DNA of 64,000 nt, taken from Alcaligenes aquatilis (lineage in GTDB: Bacteria > Pseudomonadota > Gammaproteobacteria > Burkholderiales > Burkholderiaceae_B). The notes under the pieces are model-generated. The model had not been told where the DNA came from and ran no database searches. It saw only the letters and a list, made by a program, of their open reading frames with translations. The stretch is from the NCBI RefSeq assembly GCF_003076515.1, contig NZ_CP022390.1:3232572-3296571 (forward strand), in the 5' to 3' direction. Below are positions 18,001 through 24,817 of this stretch, piece after piece. Every line of letters starts with the position of its first letter. Positions within the stretch are counted from its first letter, which is position 1. The position numbers and the translations under genes were made by a program.

Positions 18001-19580
18001 GCCTGGATGTCTTGAGCCCATTTGGCCGTTTCCTGGAACTGGGCAAGCGTGACTTTTTCGAGAACACACCGATTGGTCTGCGCCCCTTCAAGAGCAATAT
18101 CAGCTACTTCGGTATTGATGCCGACCAGTTGCTGACAGGACGTCCAGCCCTGGCAGGACGTTTGTTCAAAGAAGTCATGGAGCTGTTTCATGACGGCGCG
18201 CTGTTCCCACTGCCTTACCGTAGTTTCGGTGCCGAGCATGTGGTCGATGCATTCCGCGCCATGCAACAGGCTCGTCACATCGGCAAGCTGGTGGTGTCCT
18301 TGAAGGATGCTCAGCCTGGCCTACCCGCAAAACAAATAGCGACCCCTATCGACTTGTCCACACAGGGCACGTGGTTGGTAACGGGCGGTTTGTCTGGCTT
18401 CGGTTTGGCTTCAGCCCAATGGCTGGTCAAGCGTGGCGTGCGCTCTTTGGTTTTGGCGGGACGCCGTGGTGCCGATACCCCGGGTGCACAAGCGCTGCTG
18501 GAACAGTTCCAGACACAAGGCTGTCGTGTGCAAATCGTGGCGTGTGACGTCACGGATTGTGCAGCGGTACAAGCTGTCGTCGCCCAGATTCAGGCAAGTG
18601 ATAGTCCGTTAACGGGTGTGCTGCATGCTGCCGCCGTGTTTGATGATCGCCTGATCGCGAATATGGATCAGGACAGCTTGAACAAGGTGCTGCAAACCAA
18701 GTTGGTGGGGGCATGGAATCTGCACCTGGCCACTCAGGATGTGAGTTTGTCCCACTTCGTGCTGTATTCCTCGGTGACGACTTCTATTGGTAACCCCGGA
18801 CAGGCGAACTATGTGGCCGCCAACGCGGGCCTGGAAGGGCTGACGCGCCTACTTCAGAACCTGGGTCTGGCGGCTTCTTGCATTGCTTGGGGGCCGATTG
18901 GCGACGCAGGTTACCTGACCCGCAATGAAACCGTGAAGGACAGCTTGGGCAAACGCCTGGGCAAAGCGTCTCTGCAATCCGATCAGGCATTGGATCAACT
19001 GGATCGCGTGCTGGCTGTTAACGGTGAAGTGTCCATTGTGGCTAACTTCGATTGGAATGCCCTGGCCCGTTTGCTGGCCTCGGCCCAAAGCGAACGCTTT
19101 GCCATCTTGAACCGTGCTCGTAAAGATCAGGACTCCGGTAGCGACGGCCAGGATATTCACGCCCTGATCGCTGGTAAAACGCCCGAGCAAATTCACGCTT
19201 TGGTGGCCGAGTGGGTGGCGCAGGAAGTCGCCAACATTTTGCGTACTGAAGTAGACCGTATCGAAACTCAACGCTCCTTGCATGATCTGGGCATGGACTC
19301 CTTGATGGCCGTGGAGTTGGCCTTGGGCTTGGAGCAACGCTTTGGCGTGCAGTTGCCCGCCATGGTGCTGAACGATTCCCCCACCGTCTGGAACGTCGCC
19401 GCCCGCATTGTCGATAAGTTGACGGCTGGTGGCGAGGACTCGGCAGAGCACGATGCAGGGCATCTGGTCGCCGATGTCGTACGTCAGCACGGGGATGAGA
19501 TGTCCGATACGGACTTGCAAGGACTGGCCAAGGATGTACAGCGATTGGCAGAAACAGGGACATCACTGATTCATGAGTAA
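12006..19580 (+). CDS. Highly reducing type I polyketide/fatty-acid synthase of a capsule cluster (RkpA/WcbR-like)
   Basis: Cytoplasmic megasynthase of 2524 residues, predicted to build a reduced acyl chain by iterative use of one module. Domains: ketosynthase 27-450 (Cys198 in DTACSSS; His in VEAHGTGTAVG and KANLGHME); acyltransferase 555-850 (Ser647 in GHSVGE, YAFH at 749-752); dehydratase 915-1190 (His950 in HKVGGAMVYPG, Asp1111 in HPALMD); a methyltransferase-like region 1395-1570; a structural ketoreductase half 1585-1770; enoylreductase 1780-2095 (HGAAGGVGIAA); ketoreductase 2115-2300 (TGGLSGFG, NPGQANY); carrier protein 2395-2475 (Ser2432 in GMDSL). No thioesterase. The methyltransferase SAM loop reads LEVAVGPSD, so methylation is probably lost. 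GTG start with AAAGGGTAGG upstream. It overlaps the AONS-like gene by 8 bases. Homologues in rkp and wcb clusters serve capsule lipid synthesis. Confidence 0.93.
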   Translation: MSQNTGKGAKELKASRTDINKSNTASGAIAIIGMAFRFPGDLSQPDQFWNALIEKRDLVTEIPADRWATAELQHDKRSEPGRSITFSAGVLSRIDQFDADFFGISPREAAWLDPQQRLLLELSWEAMENAGVVPSAMAGSDCAVYVGISGLDYGMRGLDDLASLTAHMMTGNTMSIAANRLSYIYDLHGPSMAVDTACSSSLVALHQACSSLRNGEASTALVGGVNLLLHPYPFVGFTKASMLSADGRCKAFDEAGNGYVRSEGGAVLMLKPLEQALADGDQVQAVILATGVNADGARKTGITIPSCQGQIELMRSVLERSGLTAGDVDFVEAHGTGTAVGDPIETTAISAVYGKTREQRLPISSVKANLGHMESASGMAGLVKTVLALQHQALPPALHLNTPNPAIDFDGLNLELLPQGRQLHRTDGKPLVAGLNSFGFGGANAHVLLQAPVARAGQSTVTPNSVLPPLVLSAKTEAALREQAGNYADLLDGKTAQAFYDVSYAVAHGRQTLARALIIQPETVEEGVAQLRAYAQGQDPQGLQTVDALDKEAQLAFVYAGNGAQWLGMGVTLLRESPRFAALLSELDTLMQPLAGFSLLEQLQAEPAASRMDDTTVAQPLLFALQVIVTRMLREDGVQPDAVTGHSVGEIAAAWAAGALDLEQAIRVICARSQAQGLTRGQGRMAVIGLSLEAVNTLLESQGADLGVNVAGVNSPSNITLSGSLEGLQRIQSALEDQSVFFRLLDLDYAFHSPYMDGLLPHLEKSLGDLQPGQQEPQARFVSTVTGQELPPYELGVEYWWRNIREPVQFEQAIACLAKQGCRVFLEIGPHAILQRYIRETLTQADVQGVVLSSLRKHDDGPQRLADTALHTLALLPSQLKARFPMAGNPVDLPVYPWQRERHWYKTSTEGMRSIERRRVHDLLGWRLPDSDISWENVLDPVILPWLADHKVGGAMVYPGAAYLEMALAAAREWLGEALIQVDELDILAPLVFDGEHARSLRFVLSPRDGSFYIKSRQRLSQDEWVVHASGRILASDERMPKPELSPLSSAERQIDRDRHYRLAHSLGLDYGPAFQGLKVSQVQDTYLHAELEMPVSLEQDGYLLHPALMDVCYQSLVDFFAQDIEAGQGVALLPVKVGRFTLSTEGQVTHFRAHLRRSSARSVLADFELYGADGRLLASAQACRFRAAHFLRQDRHAVSNWQITPYLRPHPHDERAAVTLSPEQLAQSGWAALVDQQQERETWFQQTLPLLDALSLSFIYEAFQDVKPAELSAEVLNSPYGRWMSELLRSEALLQDGESYRVVEQADMPSAQDLWRTILQDSPSSLPQLTQIGSVGRQLPALLRGDLSGEKLLASLRRSPVVEVLYDDDPMYLGVRQALEAQLRELAANLPVSQRLRVLEVAVGPSDLPKTLAACLSEDQFEYVLALPDVDLQARQATQHHALANVQVVGFDLQEWQLDQSNDTQFDVVILRHSLHRTVHVPPALLRSKQWLATGGVLLLAECHPDWHADFLSGLDPSWWHTAAESQSSSLLSPEGWHRALEQAGFEQVQTAPEPAAQALSEGAYLLLASAATKQTGQNLEAVATAQWLLLFDEASQTHAHSLQARLEAVGQTVCAQAWPPSADALADEHTLNVVPMLGWADTVAAVSQTSTQLLNLTQSLSARAAASRLFLVTHGGALPAMAEELDWAVNPAQSALWGFGRVVMNELPALSCTLIDLAGDLNAGSIAQRLECELLWPDGATEIVLSQDARHTLVLQEATQLVSAQLGQDARFKLDFHVPGQLRNLEWQAVQAPTLAADQVEVRTMAAGLNFRDVMYLMGLLPDEAVENGFAGASLGLEFSGVVTRLGADVTNLSVGQPVMGFGSSCFASHVVTRADAIAPMPEGWDFEAAATVPTVFFTVYYALTHLAHIQPGEKVLIHGAAGGVGIAAIQLARHLGAEIYATAGTDEKRVFASLLGADHVFDSRSLSFAQDVMDATGGEGVDVVLNSLAGEAMRRSLDVLSPFGRFLELGKRDFFENTPIGLRPFKSNISYFGIDADQLLTGRPALAGRLFKEVMELFHDGALFPLPYRSFGAEHVVDAFRAMQQARHIGKLVVSLKDAQPGLPAKQIATPIDLSTQGTWLVTGGLSGFGLASAQWLVKRGVRSLVLAGRRGADTPGAQALLEQFQTQGCRVQIVACDVTDCAAVQAVVAQIQASDSPLTGVLHAAAVFDDRLIANMDQDSLNKVLQTKLVGAWNLHLATQDVSLSHFVLYSSVTTSIGNPGQANYVAANAGLEGLTRLLQNLGLAASCIAWGPIGDAGYLTRNETVKDSLGKRLGKASLQSDQALDQLDRVLAVNGEVSIVANFDWNALARLLASAQSERFAILNRARKDQDSGSDGQDIHALIAGKTPEQIHALVAEWVAQEVANILRTEVDRIETQRSLHDLGMDSLMAVELALGLEQRFGVQLPAMVLNDSPTVWNVAARIVDKLTAGGEDSAEHDAGHLVADVVRQHGDEMSDTDLQGLAKDVQRLAETGTSLIHE

Positions 19581-20913
19581 GAACGATCTGGCGCCAGGTA
19601 GTAAAGCACAACTGATTCAGCGCATTTTGGGACGTAAAACTGGGCAAGCGACCGGCGATGGTCGCATGGCCGATCAGTCTGCCAGCCGTCAGGGCGCGGC
19701 CAGCCATATTCCGGATGCCTTCACCCGCTTTGACCGCCACCCTGGTTACGAGAAAATGCTGGTGCCCAAGGCCATGGCCGATCGTATGGGCGTGCGCAAT
19801 CCATTTTTTCGCAGCCACGACGGTGTAGCGGCTGCGCATACCCGGATCAACGGGCGCGACTATCTGAACTTCGCCAATTACAACTATCTGGGTCTGTCAG
19901 CACACCCTGAAGTCAATGCAGCCGCTAAAGCCGCGATGGACCAGTACGGCACATCGGCCTCGGCCAGCCGTTTGGTTGCGGGCGAGCGCCGTGTTCAGCG
20001 CGAGCTGGAAGAGGAACTGGCCCAGAACTATGAGGTGGATGATTGCGTGGTTTTCGTCAGTGGACACGCCACCAACGTCAGCACCATTGGTTACTTGTTT
20101 GGCCCCAAGGATCTGGTAATTCACGATAGCCTGATCCACAACAGTATTTTGCAAGGCATCCAGTTATCGGGGGCCGCCCGCCGTTCATTTCCTCACAACG
20201 ATAGTGTCGCCCTGGAGCGCATTCTGGCCGATATTCGTGGCCAGTTCGAGCGTGTGCTGATTGTGATTGAAGGCTTGTACAGCATGGATGGAGATATCCC
20301 GAATCTGCCTGCATTTATTGACATAAAACGGCGCTATAAAGCGTTTTTGATGGTCGATGAAGCTCACGCTCTGGGTGTGCTTGGCAAAACGGGCCGTGGC
20401 TCGCACGAGCATTTTGGTGTGGTGGGTCGAGATGTCGATATCTGGATGGGCACCTTGAGCAAGACCTTGGCAAGTTGCGGCGGCTACATCGCTGGTGATC
20501 GTGCGCTGGTGGAACTGCTTAAATACGCCGCCTCCGGTTTTGTGTACAGCGTGGGAATCTCTCCCGTGTTGGCGGCTGCTTCGCTCAAAGCCTTGCAGAT
20601 CATGCGTCGGGAGCCCGAGCGTGTACAAAACCTGCAAGAGCGTGGCAGTCAGTTTCTGAATTCGATGCGCTCGCTGGGGATCAATACCGGTTTTGCCCAA
20701 GGCTACGCCGTTATTCCTGCGATTACCGGCAGCTCTCTGAAAGCAGTCAAATTGTCCGGTCAGTTGTTTGATGCCGGTCTGAATGTGCAACCCATTATCC
20801 ATCCTGCGGTAGAAGAAAAAGCAGCACGTTTGCGCTTTTTCCTGTCTTCCACGCATAGCCAGGATGACATAGACCTGGCGTGTGAAACCGTTCATACGCT
20901 CATGAAGAAATAA
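19573..20913 (+). CDS. AONS/serine-palmitoyltransferase-like alpha-oxoamine synthase (RkpG/WcbT-like)
   Basis: PLP enzyme of 446 residues from the family that condenses an acyl thioester with an amino acid, with decarboxylation, to give an aminoketone. PLP lysine K297 lies in GTLSKTLASCGGYIAG; DEAHALGVLG and EGLYSMDGD are the family motifs, and NYLGLSAHPEV is the usual entry segment. The first about 75 residues extend beyond classical BioF and contain a basic linker. It starts inside the last codons of the PKS gene (8-base overlap), so the two are coupled. Because the PKS has no thioesterase, this enzyme is the natural off-loader, as Fum8 is for the fumonisin PKS. Biotin synthesis is unlikely, as no bio genes are present. 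The amino acid used is unknown. Confidence 0.9.
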   Translation: MSKNDLAPGSKAQLIQRILGRKTGQATGDGRMADQSASRQGAASHIPDAFTRFDRHPGYEKMLVPKAMADRMGVRNPFFRSHDGVAAAHTRINGRDYLNFANYNYLGLSAHPEVNAAAKAAMDQYGTSASASRLVAGERRVQRELEEELAQNYEVDDCVVFVSGHATNVSTIGYLFGPKDLVIHDSLIHNSILQGIQLSGAARRSFPHNDSVALERILADIRGQFERVLIVIEGLYSMDGDIPNLPAFIDIKRRYKAFLMVDEAHALGVLGKTGRGSHEHFGVVGRDVDIWMGTLSKTLASCGGYIAGDRALVELLKYAASGFVYSVGISPVLAAASLKALQIMRREPERVQNLQERGSQFLNSMRSLGINTGFAQGYAVIPAITGSSLKAVKLSGQLFDAGLNVQPIIHPAVEEKAARLRFFLSSTHSQDDIDLACETVHTLMKK

Positions 20914-20915
20914 GC

Positions 20916-22115
20916 ATGTCTCAATTACTACACACAGCAGTTAGCAAGATCGCCGCAATAGGACGGCCCGTACTGGCCAGTACCCTGGTCGCCGTACTGG
21001 CCGGATGTGCCACGATGCCTGACTGGATGCCAGCCGATGGCCCCAGCCGCCAGCAAGTGCAGGAACGACGTGATGGCCGTATCGAAGGCATCACTCTGGT
21101 CAATGTGACTGACTCCCTGACCAAGAAACTGGCCGCTAAAAAGCGCATGGGTGACTTTGCTGCCCAGTTCCCTAGCACGGGCTCGAACAACTACCTGATT
21201 GGCCCCGGCGATGTGCTGGAAGTGTCGGTATGGGAAGCGCCGCCTGCCATGCTGTTTGGCAGTATTTCCTTGGATCCCAAGGCGACGGCAGCGACGACGA
21301 ATGCCGTTGCCTTCCCGTCACAAATGGTGACCTCAGATGGCATGATCAGCATGCCTTTTGCAGGCCGTATTGCTGTCCAGGGCCACAACACCCAACAGAT
21401 TGAAGAAAGCATTGCCAAGCGTTTGCAAGGCAAGGCCAATAACCCCCAAGTATTGGTGCGTGTCACCCAGAACAACTCTTCCAACGTAACGGTGGTGGGT
21501 GAAGTCAATCAAAGCACCTTGATGCCCTTGACACCGAAAGGCGAGCGCCTGCTGGATGCCTTGGCCGCCGGAGGTGGCGTTAAACAAGCGGTAAACAGTA
21601 TCGCCATTCAGCTCTCGCGCGAGCAGAACACATCGACGATGGCCTTGGATACGATCATCCGTAATCCGAGCCAGAACATCATGTTAAAGCCGGGCGATGT
21701 GATCACGGCGCTGTATCAGAACCAAAGCTTCTCTATTTTGGGCGCCACAGGCAAGAACGAAGAGATTCCGTTTGAAGCCCAAGGTATCTCCCTGGTGCAG
21801 GCCCTGGCCCGTTCCGGCGGCCTGGATACCTCACGTGCTGATGCTCGCGGTGTGTTTGTCTTTCGCTTTGAAGATGCTGCGCTGGTGGACGGTGCGCCAG
21901 AGTCGACCCTGCTGGACAAGCAGGGCCTCGTACCCGTGGTGTACGAGATCGACCTGCGTGACCCGGCTTCTTTCTTTGTCACCCAGAACTTCCCGGTTCA
22001 GGACAAGGACGTGATTTATGTCTCCAATTCGCCAGCGGCTGAATTCCAGAAGTTCCTGCGTCTTGTGGTGTCGGTGGCCGTGCCTAGTACGACCTTGAAC
22101 AACATGATGAAGTGA
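20916..22115 (+). CDS. Outer-membrane polysaccharide export lipoprotein (CtrA/Wza-type)
   Basis: Forms the outer-membrane exit channel for the capsule together with KpsE and the KpsMT ABC transporter. It has 399 residues and a lipoprotein signal ending in VLAGC (Cys about residue 31). The polysaccharide export domain follows (NYLIGPGDVLEVSVWEAP), then SLBB-like repeats (VTVVGEVNQ...LMPLTPKGERLLDAL and FSILGATGKNEEIPF...LVQALARSGGLD). Its length matches Neisseria CtrA rather than the longer KpsD. It begins 2 bases after the AONS-like gene and leads the exporter block. Confidence 0.92.
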   Translation: MSQLLHTAVSKIAAIGRPVLASTLVAVLAGCATMPDWMPADGPSRQQVQERRDGRIEGITLVNVTDSLTKKLAAKKRMGDFAAQFPSTGSNNYLIGPGDVLEVSVWEAPPAMLFGSISLDPKATAATTNAVAFPSQMVTSDGMISMPFAGRIAVQGHNTQQIEESIAKRLQGKANNPQVLVRVTQNNSSNVTVVGEVNQSTLMPLTPKGERLLDALAAGGGVKQAVNSIAIQLSREQNTSTMALDTIIRNPSQNIMLKPGDVITALYQNQSFSILGATGKNEEIPFEAQGISLVQALARSGGLDTSRADARGVFVFRFEDAALVDGAPESTLLDKQGLVPVVYEIDLRDPASFFVTQNFPVQDKDVIYVSNSPAAEFQKFLRLVVSVAVPSTTLNNMMK

Positions 22116-22157
22116 TGAGCCTCATGGTTGAACGCAAAATTTTTAGTCGAGGTCGAG

Positions 22158-22946
22158 ATGAGTAATCAGGTGCGCAGCCCCATGGCCGTCACCTGGTCGG
22201 TCTGGCGGGCGCTGCTTTTGCGCGAATCCTTGGACCGTCTGTTTGATATGCGGGCTGCCTGGTTCTGGTTGTTGATGGAGCCGGTGCTGCATATCAGTTT
22301 CATCACGTTTATCTTCACCGTGATTCGTTTGCGCACAGTCGGTGGCATTGATGTCACCGTTTGGATTGTGGTGGGGATGCTGGCGTTTTTTATGTTTCGT
22401 CGTACGGCGATGCAGGTGATGTATGCCGCAGATAGTAATAAGCCTTTGTTTGCTTACAGGCAGGTGCATCCCTTTGACACGTATGTCGCACGAGGTGTTT
22501 TGGAAGCATTTTTGATGACCTTGGTGTCCGCCATTATCTTAGCGGGGGCTGCCTTGCTTGGGCATGACGTACGGCCTGATGACCCCTTGCAGGTTTTGGT
22601 GGCGATGTTTGGGTTATGGCTTTTTGGTGTGGGCTATGGCTTGGTGGCCTCTGTCTTGATGGCCTTGGTTCGTGAGACAGAGCACATATTGAAACTCATG
22701 ATGATGCCGTTGTACTTGATCTCCGGGGTCATCATGCCGATTTCTGCTGTTCCCCAGCCTTATCGGGATCTGCTCTTGTTCAATCCTTTGGTGCATGGAC
22801 TGGAGTTGGTGCGTAAAGGGTTTGCGAATTACTACCACATGGTGCCTGGCGTCAGCATGGGATACCTGTACCTATGGGGGGTGGTCAGCTTGTTTCTGGG
22901 CCTGGTTTTGTATAGACGCTTTACACAGCAGTTGGTGATGAAATGA
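22158..22946 (+). CDS. kpsM: Capsule ABC transporter permease
   Basis: Inner-membrane subunit of the capsule exporter, 262 residues with about six hydrophobic segments of the ABC-2 type. Typical KpsM/CtrC features are the cytoplasmic N-terminus VWRALLLRESLDRL and the LISGVIMPISAVPQPYRDLL loop followed by NPLVHGLELVRKGF. The frame extends to a TTG at 22128, but ATG 22158 has GAGGT just upstream and gives the usual KpsM length. Its TGA overlaps the ATG of the ATPase gene. Confidence 0.94.
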   Translation: MSNQVRSPMAVTWSVWRALLLRESLDRLFDMRAAWFWLLMEPVLHISFITFIFTVIRLRTVGGIDVTVWIVVGMLAFFMFRRTAMQVMYAADSNKPLFAYRQVHPFDTYVARGVLEAFLMTLVSAIILAGAALLGHDVRPDDPLQVLVAMFGLWLFGVGYGLVASVLMALVRETEHILKLMMMPLYLISGVIMPISAVPQPYRDLLLFNPLVHGLELVRKGFANYYHMVPGVSMGYLYLWGVVSLFLGLVLYRRFTQQLVMK

Positions 22947-23605
22947 TCGTCGTCAAGGATGTTTATAAGCGCTACAAGACCGCCCATGGTGTGGGCCGTT
23001 GGGTGTTGGAAGGGGTCAACCTGACAATCCCACCCAAGGTAAATGTGGGTTTGATTGGCTCTAACGGTGCTGGGAAATCTACGTTGTTGCGCTTGATCGG
23101 TGGGGTGGATCACCCCAATAAGGGAACGGTGCAGCGTATGTGCAGGGTGTCGTGGCCCATGGGCAACGGGGGGTTGGAGGGCACCTTGACCGGCCGCCAA
23201 AACGCCAAGTTTGTGTGCAGAGTGCATGGTCATCAAGAAGATCTGGCAGATCGGCTGGCTTTTATTAAAGATTTTTCTGAACTGGGTCGAGCTTTTGAGG
23301 AACCGGTCTATACCTACTCCTCTGGAATGCGCTCCCGCCTTCAGTTTGCGTTGTCGTTTGCCTTTAATTTCGATGTGTACATCTCGGACGAGGTGACGGC
23401 AGCGGGTGATGCGGCATTCCGTAAAAAAGCCGCGGACGCCTTTAAAACCATGACCAATCGCGCGGGCTTGATCATGGTGGCTCACGACAATAAAACCTTA
23501 AAACAATTTTGCCAGGCGGGTGTCTGGCTGCATCAAGGACGAGCGCACTGGTTTGACCAGATTGACGATGCGCTCAATGCCTACAAGGATTCGCTTCCAA
23601 AATGA
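22943..23605 (+). CDS. kpsT: Capsule ABC transporter ATPase
   Basis: Cytoplasmic ATPase that powers polysaccharide export, 220 residues as usual for KpsT/CtrD. Walker A is GSNGAGKSTLLR (about residue 37), the signature motif is YSSGMRSRLQ and Walker B is VYISDEVT; a switch histidine follows in MVAHDN. There is no C-terminal carbohydrate-binding domain as in Wzt of O9a-type O-antigen systems, so substrate choice does not depend on a terminal-sugar-binding domain here. Coupled by ATGA overlaps on both sides. Confidence 0.94.
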   Translation: MIVVKDVYKRYKTAHGVGRWVLEGVNLTIPPKVNVGLIGSNGAGKSTLLRLIGGVDHPNKGTVQRMCRVSWPMGNGGLEGTLTGRQNAKFVCRVHGHQEDLADRLAFIKDFSELGRAFEEPVYTYSSGMRSRLQFALSFAFNFDVYISDEVTAAGDAAFRKKAADAFKTMTNRAGLIMVAHDNKTLKQFCQAGVWLHQGRAHWFDQIDDALNAYKDSLPK

Positions 23606-24792
23606 CAGATACACCTCAAGTCACTACGCAGGCGGCTAGCACCGCTTCTAATCAAGCCGTTTCAAAGAAACCTACCTTTGGAGCTCGCCTGCGTTCGTGG
23701 TTTTCATTGCGCTTATTTGATTATGCCGTACGTGTGATTTTGATCCTGGCTGTTTTGACGTCGGCGTACTGGTTGATCTTTGCCTCGAACCGCTATGTGT
23801 CCGAGGCTAACGTCATTATCCGAAAGACAGACTCGGTAGGAGCCCCCTCTTTTGACTTAGGGATGTTGGTATCGGGTGTGGCTACTGTTGATCGCGCGAA
23901 CCAGTTGTTGTTGCGTGATTACTTGCTGTCCGTGGACATGCTTAAAAAGCTCGATCAGTCTTTGGATTTACGTACGCATTACAGCTCCTCGGATCATGAT
24001 CTGGTGTCGCGGATGTGGTTCCAGGATGCGTCGCTAGAGTGGTTTCACCGTCATTACCTGCGTCGTGTCGAAGTGGAGTTTGATGATTTCTCTGGTGTGT
24101 TGCGCATCAAGGTCCAAGCTTATAGCCCCGAGATGGCTCAGGCGATTACGGAGCTGCTGGTTAAGGAAGGCGAGCGTTATATGAACGTCTTGGGCCATGA
24201 AATGGCCCAGGTTCAGGTCGATTTCTTGGTTACTCAGGTTGACCAGGCGCAGGAGCGCTTTCAACAAGCGAGCCAGGACTTGCTGAACTACCAGAATGAA
24301 GCCGGTTTATTGTCCCCACAAGCCACAGCAGAAAGTATTAATGCGATTGTGGCTGCCTTGGAAGGGCAGCGGGCTCAGTTGCAGACCCAATTGGCCTCTT
24401 TGCCCAAGTCATTGGATCGTGACCATCCCAATATTCTGATGCTTAAACAGTCTTTGAAAGCAGTGGACGAGCAAATTAAGCAAGAAAAGCTGAAGTTGGC
24501 GACGCCGTCCGGCGGCACGTTGAATGCCTATGTAGAAGAGTTTTATCGCTTGGATATGAATGTGAAGTTCACACAAGAGCTCTACAAATCCTCTTTAACT
24601 GCTTTGGAGAAAGGCAGGATTGATGCCACTCGCATGTTGGAGAAAGTGTCTGTGCTGCAGTCCGCCACCTTGCCCGAGTATCCGATGGAGCCGCGTCGTC
24701 TGTACAACACCTTGGTGACTTTGCTGTTGGCGCTGATCCTGGCCGGGATTTTGAAGCTGCTCAAGAGCATTGTCTTGGACCATGTGGACTAA
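23602..24792 (+). CDS. kpsE: Capsule export inner-membrane/periplasmic adaptor
   Basis: Polysaccharide co-polymerase type 3 protein that bridges the ABC transporter and the outer-membrane channel. The 396-residue protein has an N-terminal membrane segment (about 33-55, RVILILAVLTSAYWLIF), a periplasmic helical region (QVDQAQERFQQASQDLLNYQNE and LEGQRAQLQTQLASLPKSL) and a C-terminal membrane segment (LVTLLLALILAGILKLL). The proline-rich PEYPMEPRRLYN motif precedes the last segment, as in KpsE/CtrB/BexC. The start overlaps the kpsT stop. Confidence 0.92.
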   Translation: MTDTPQVTTQAASTASNQAVSKKPTFGARLRSWFSLRLFDYAVRVILILAVLTSAYWLIFASNRYVSEANVIIRKTDSVGAPSFDLGMLVSGVATVDRANQLLLRDYLLSVDMLKKLDQSLDLRTHYSSSDHDLVSRMWFQDASLEWFHRHYLRRVEVEFDDFSGVLRIKVQAYSPEMAQAITELLVKEGERYMNVLGHEMAQVQVDFLVTQVDQAQERFQQASQDLLNYQNEAGLLSPQATAESINAIVAALEGQRAQLQTQLASLPKSLDRDHPNILMLKQSLKAVDEQIKQEKLKLATPSGGTLNAYVEEFYRLDMNVKFTQELYKSSLTALEKGRIDATRMLEKVSVLQSATLPEYPMEPRRLYNTLVTLLLALILAGILKLLKSIVLDHVD

Positions 24793-24817
24793 TAAGAAAG
24801 ATAGGAAATCCATTTAA

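Noticed and set aside
19573..20913. Reading the AONS-like gene as biotin bioF
   Set aside because: No other biotin genes are present, it overlaps a PKS in a capsule operon, and it carries a long N-terminal extension.
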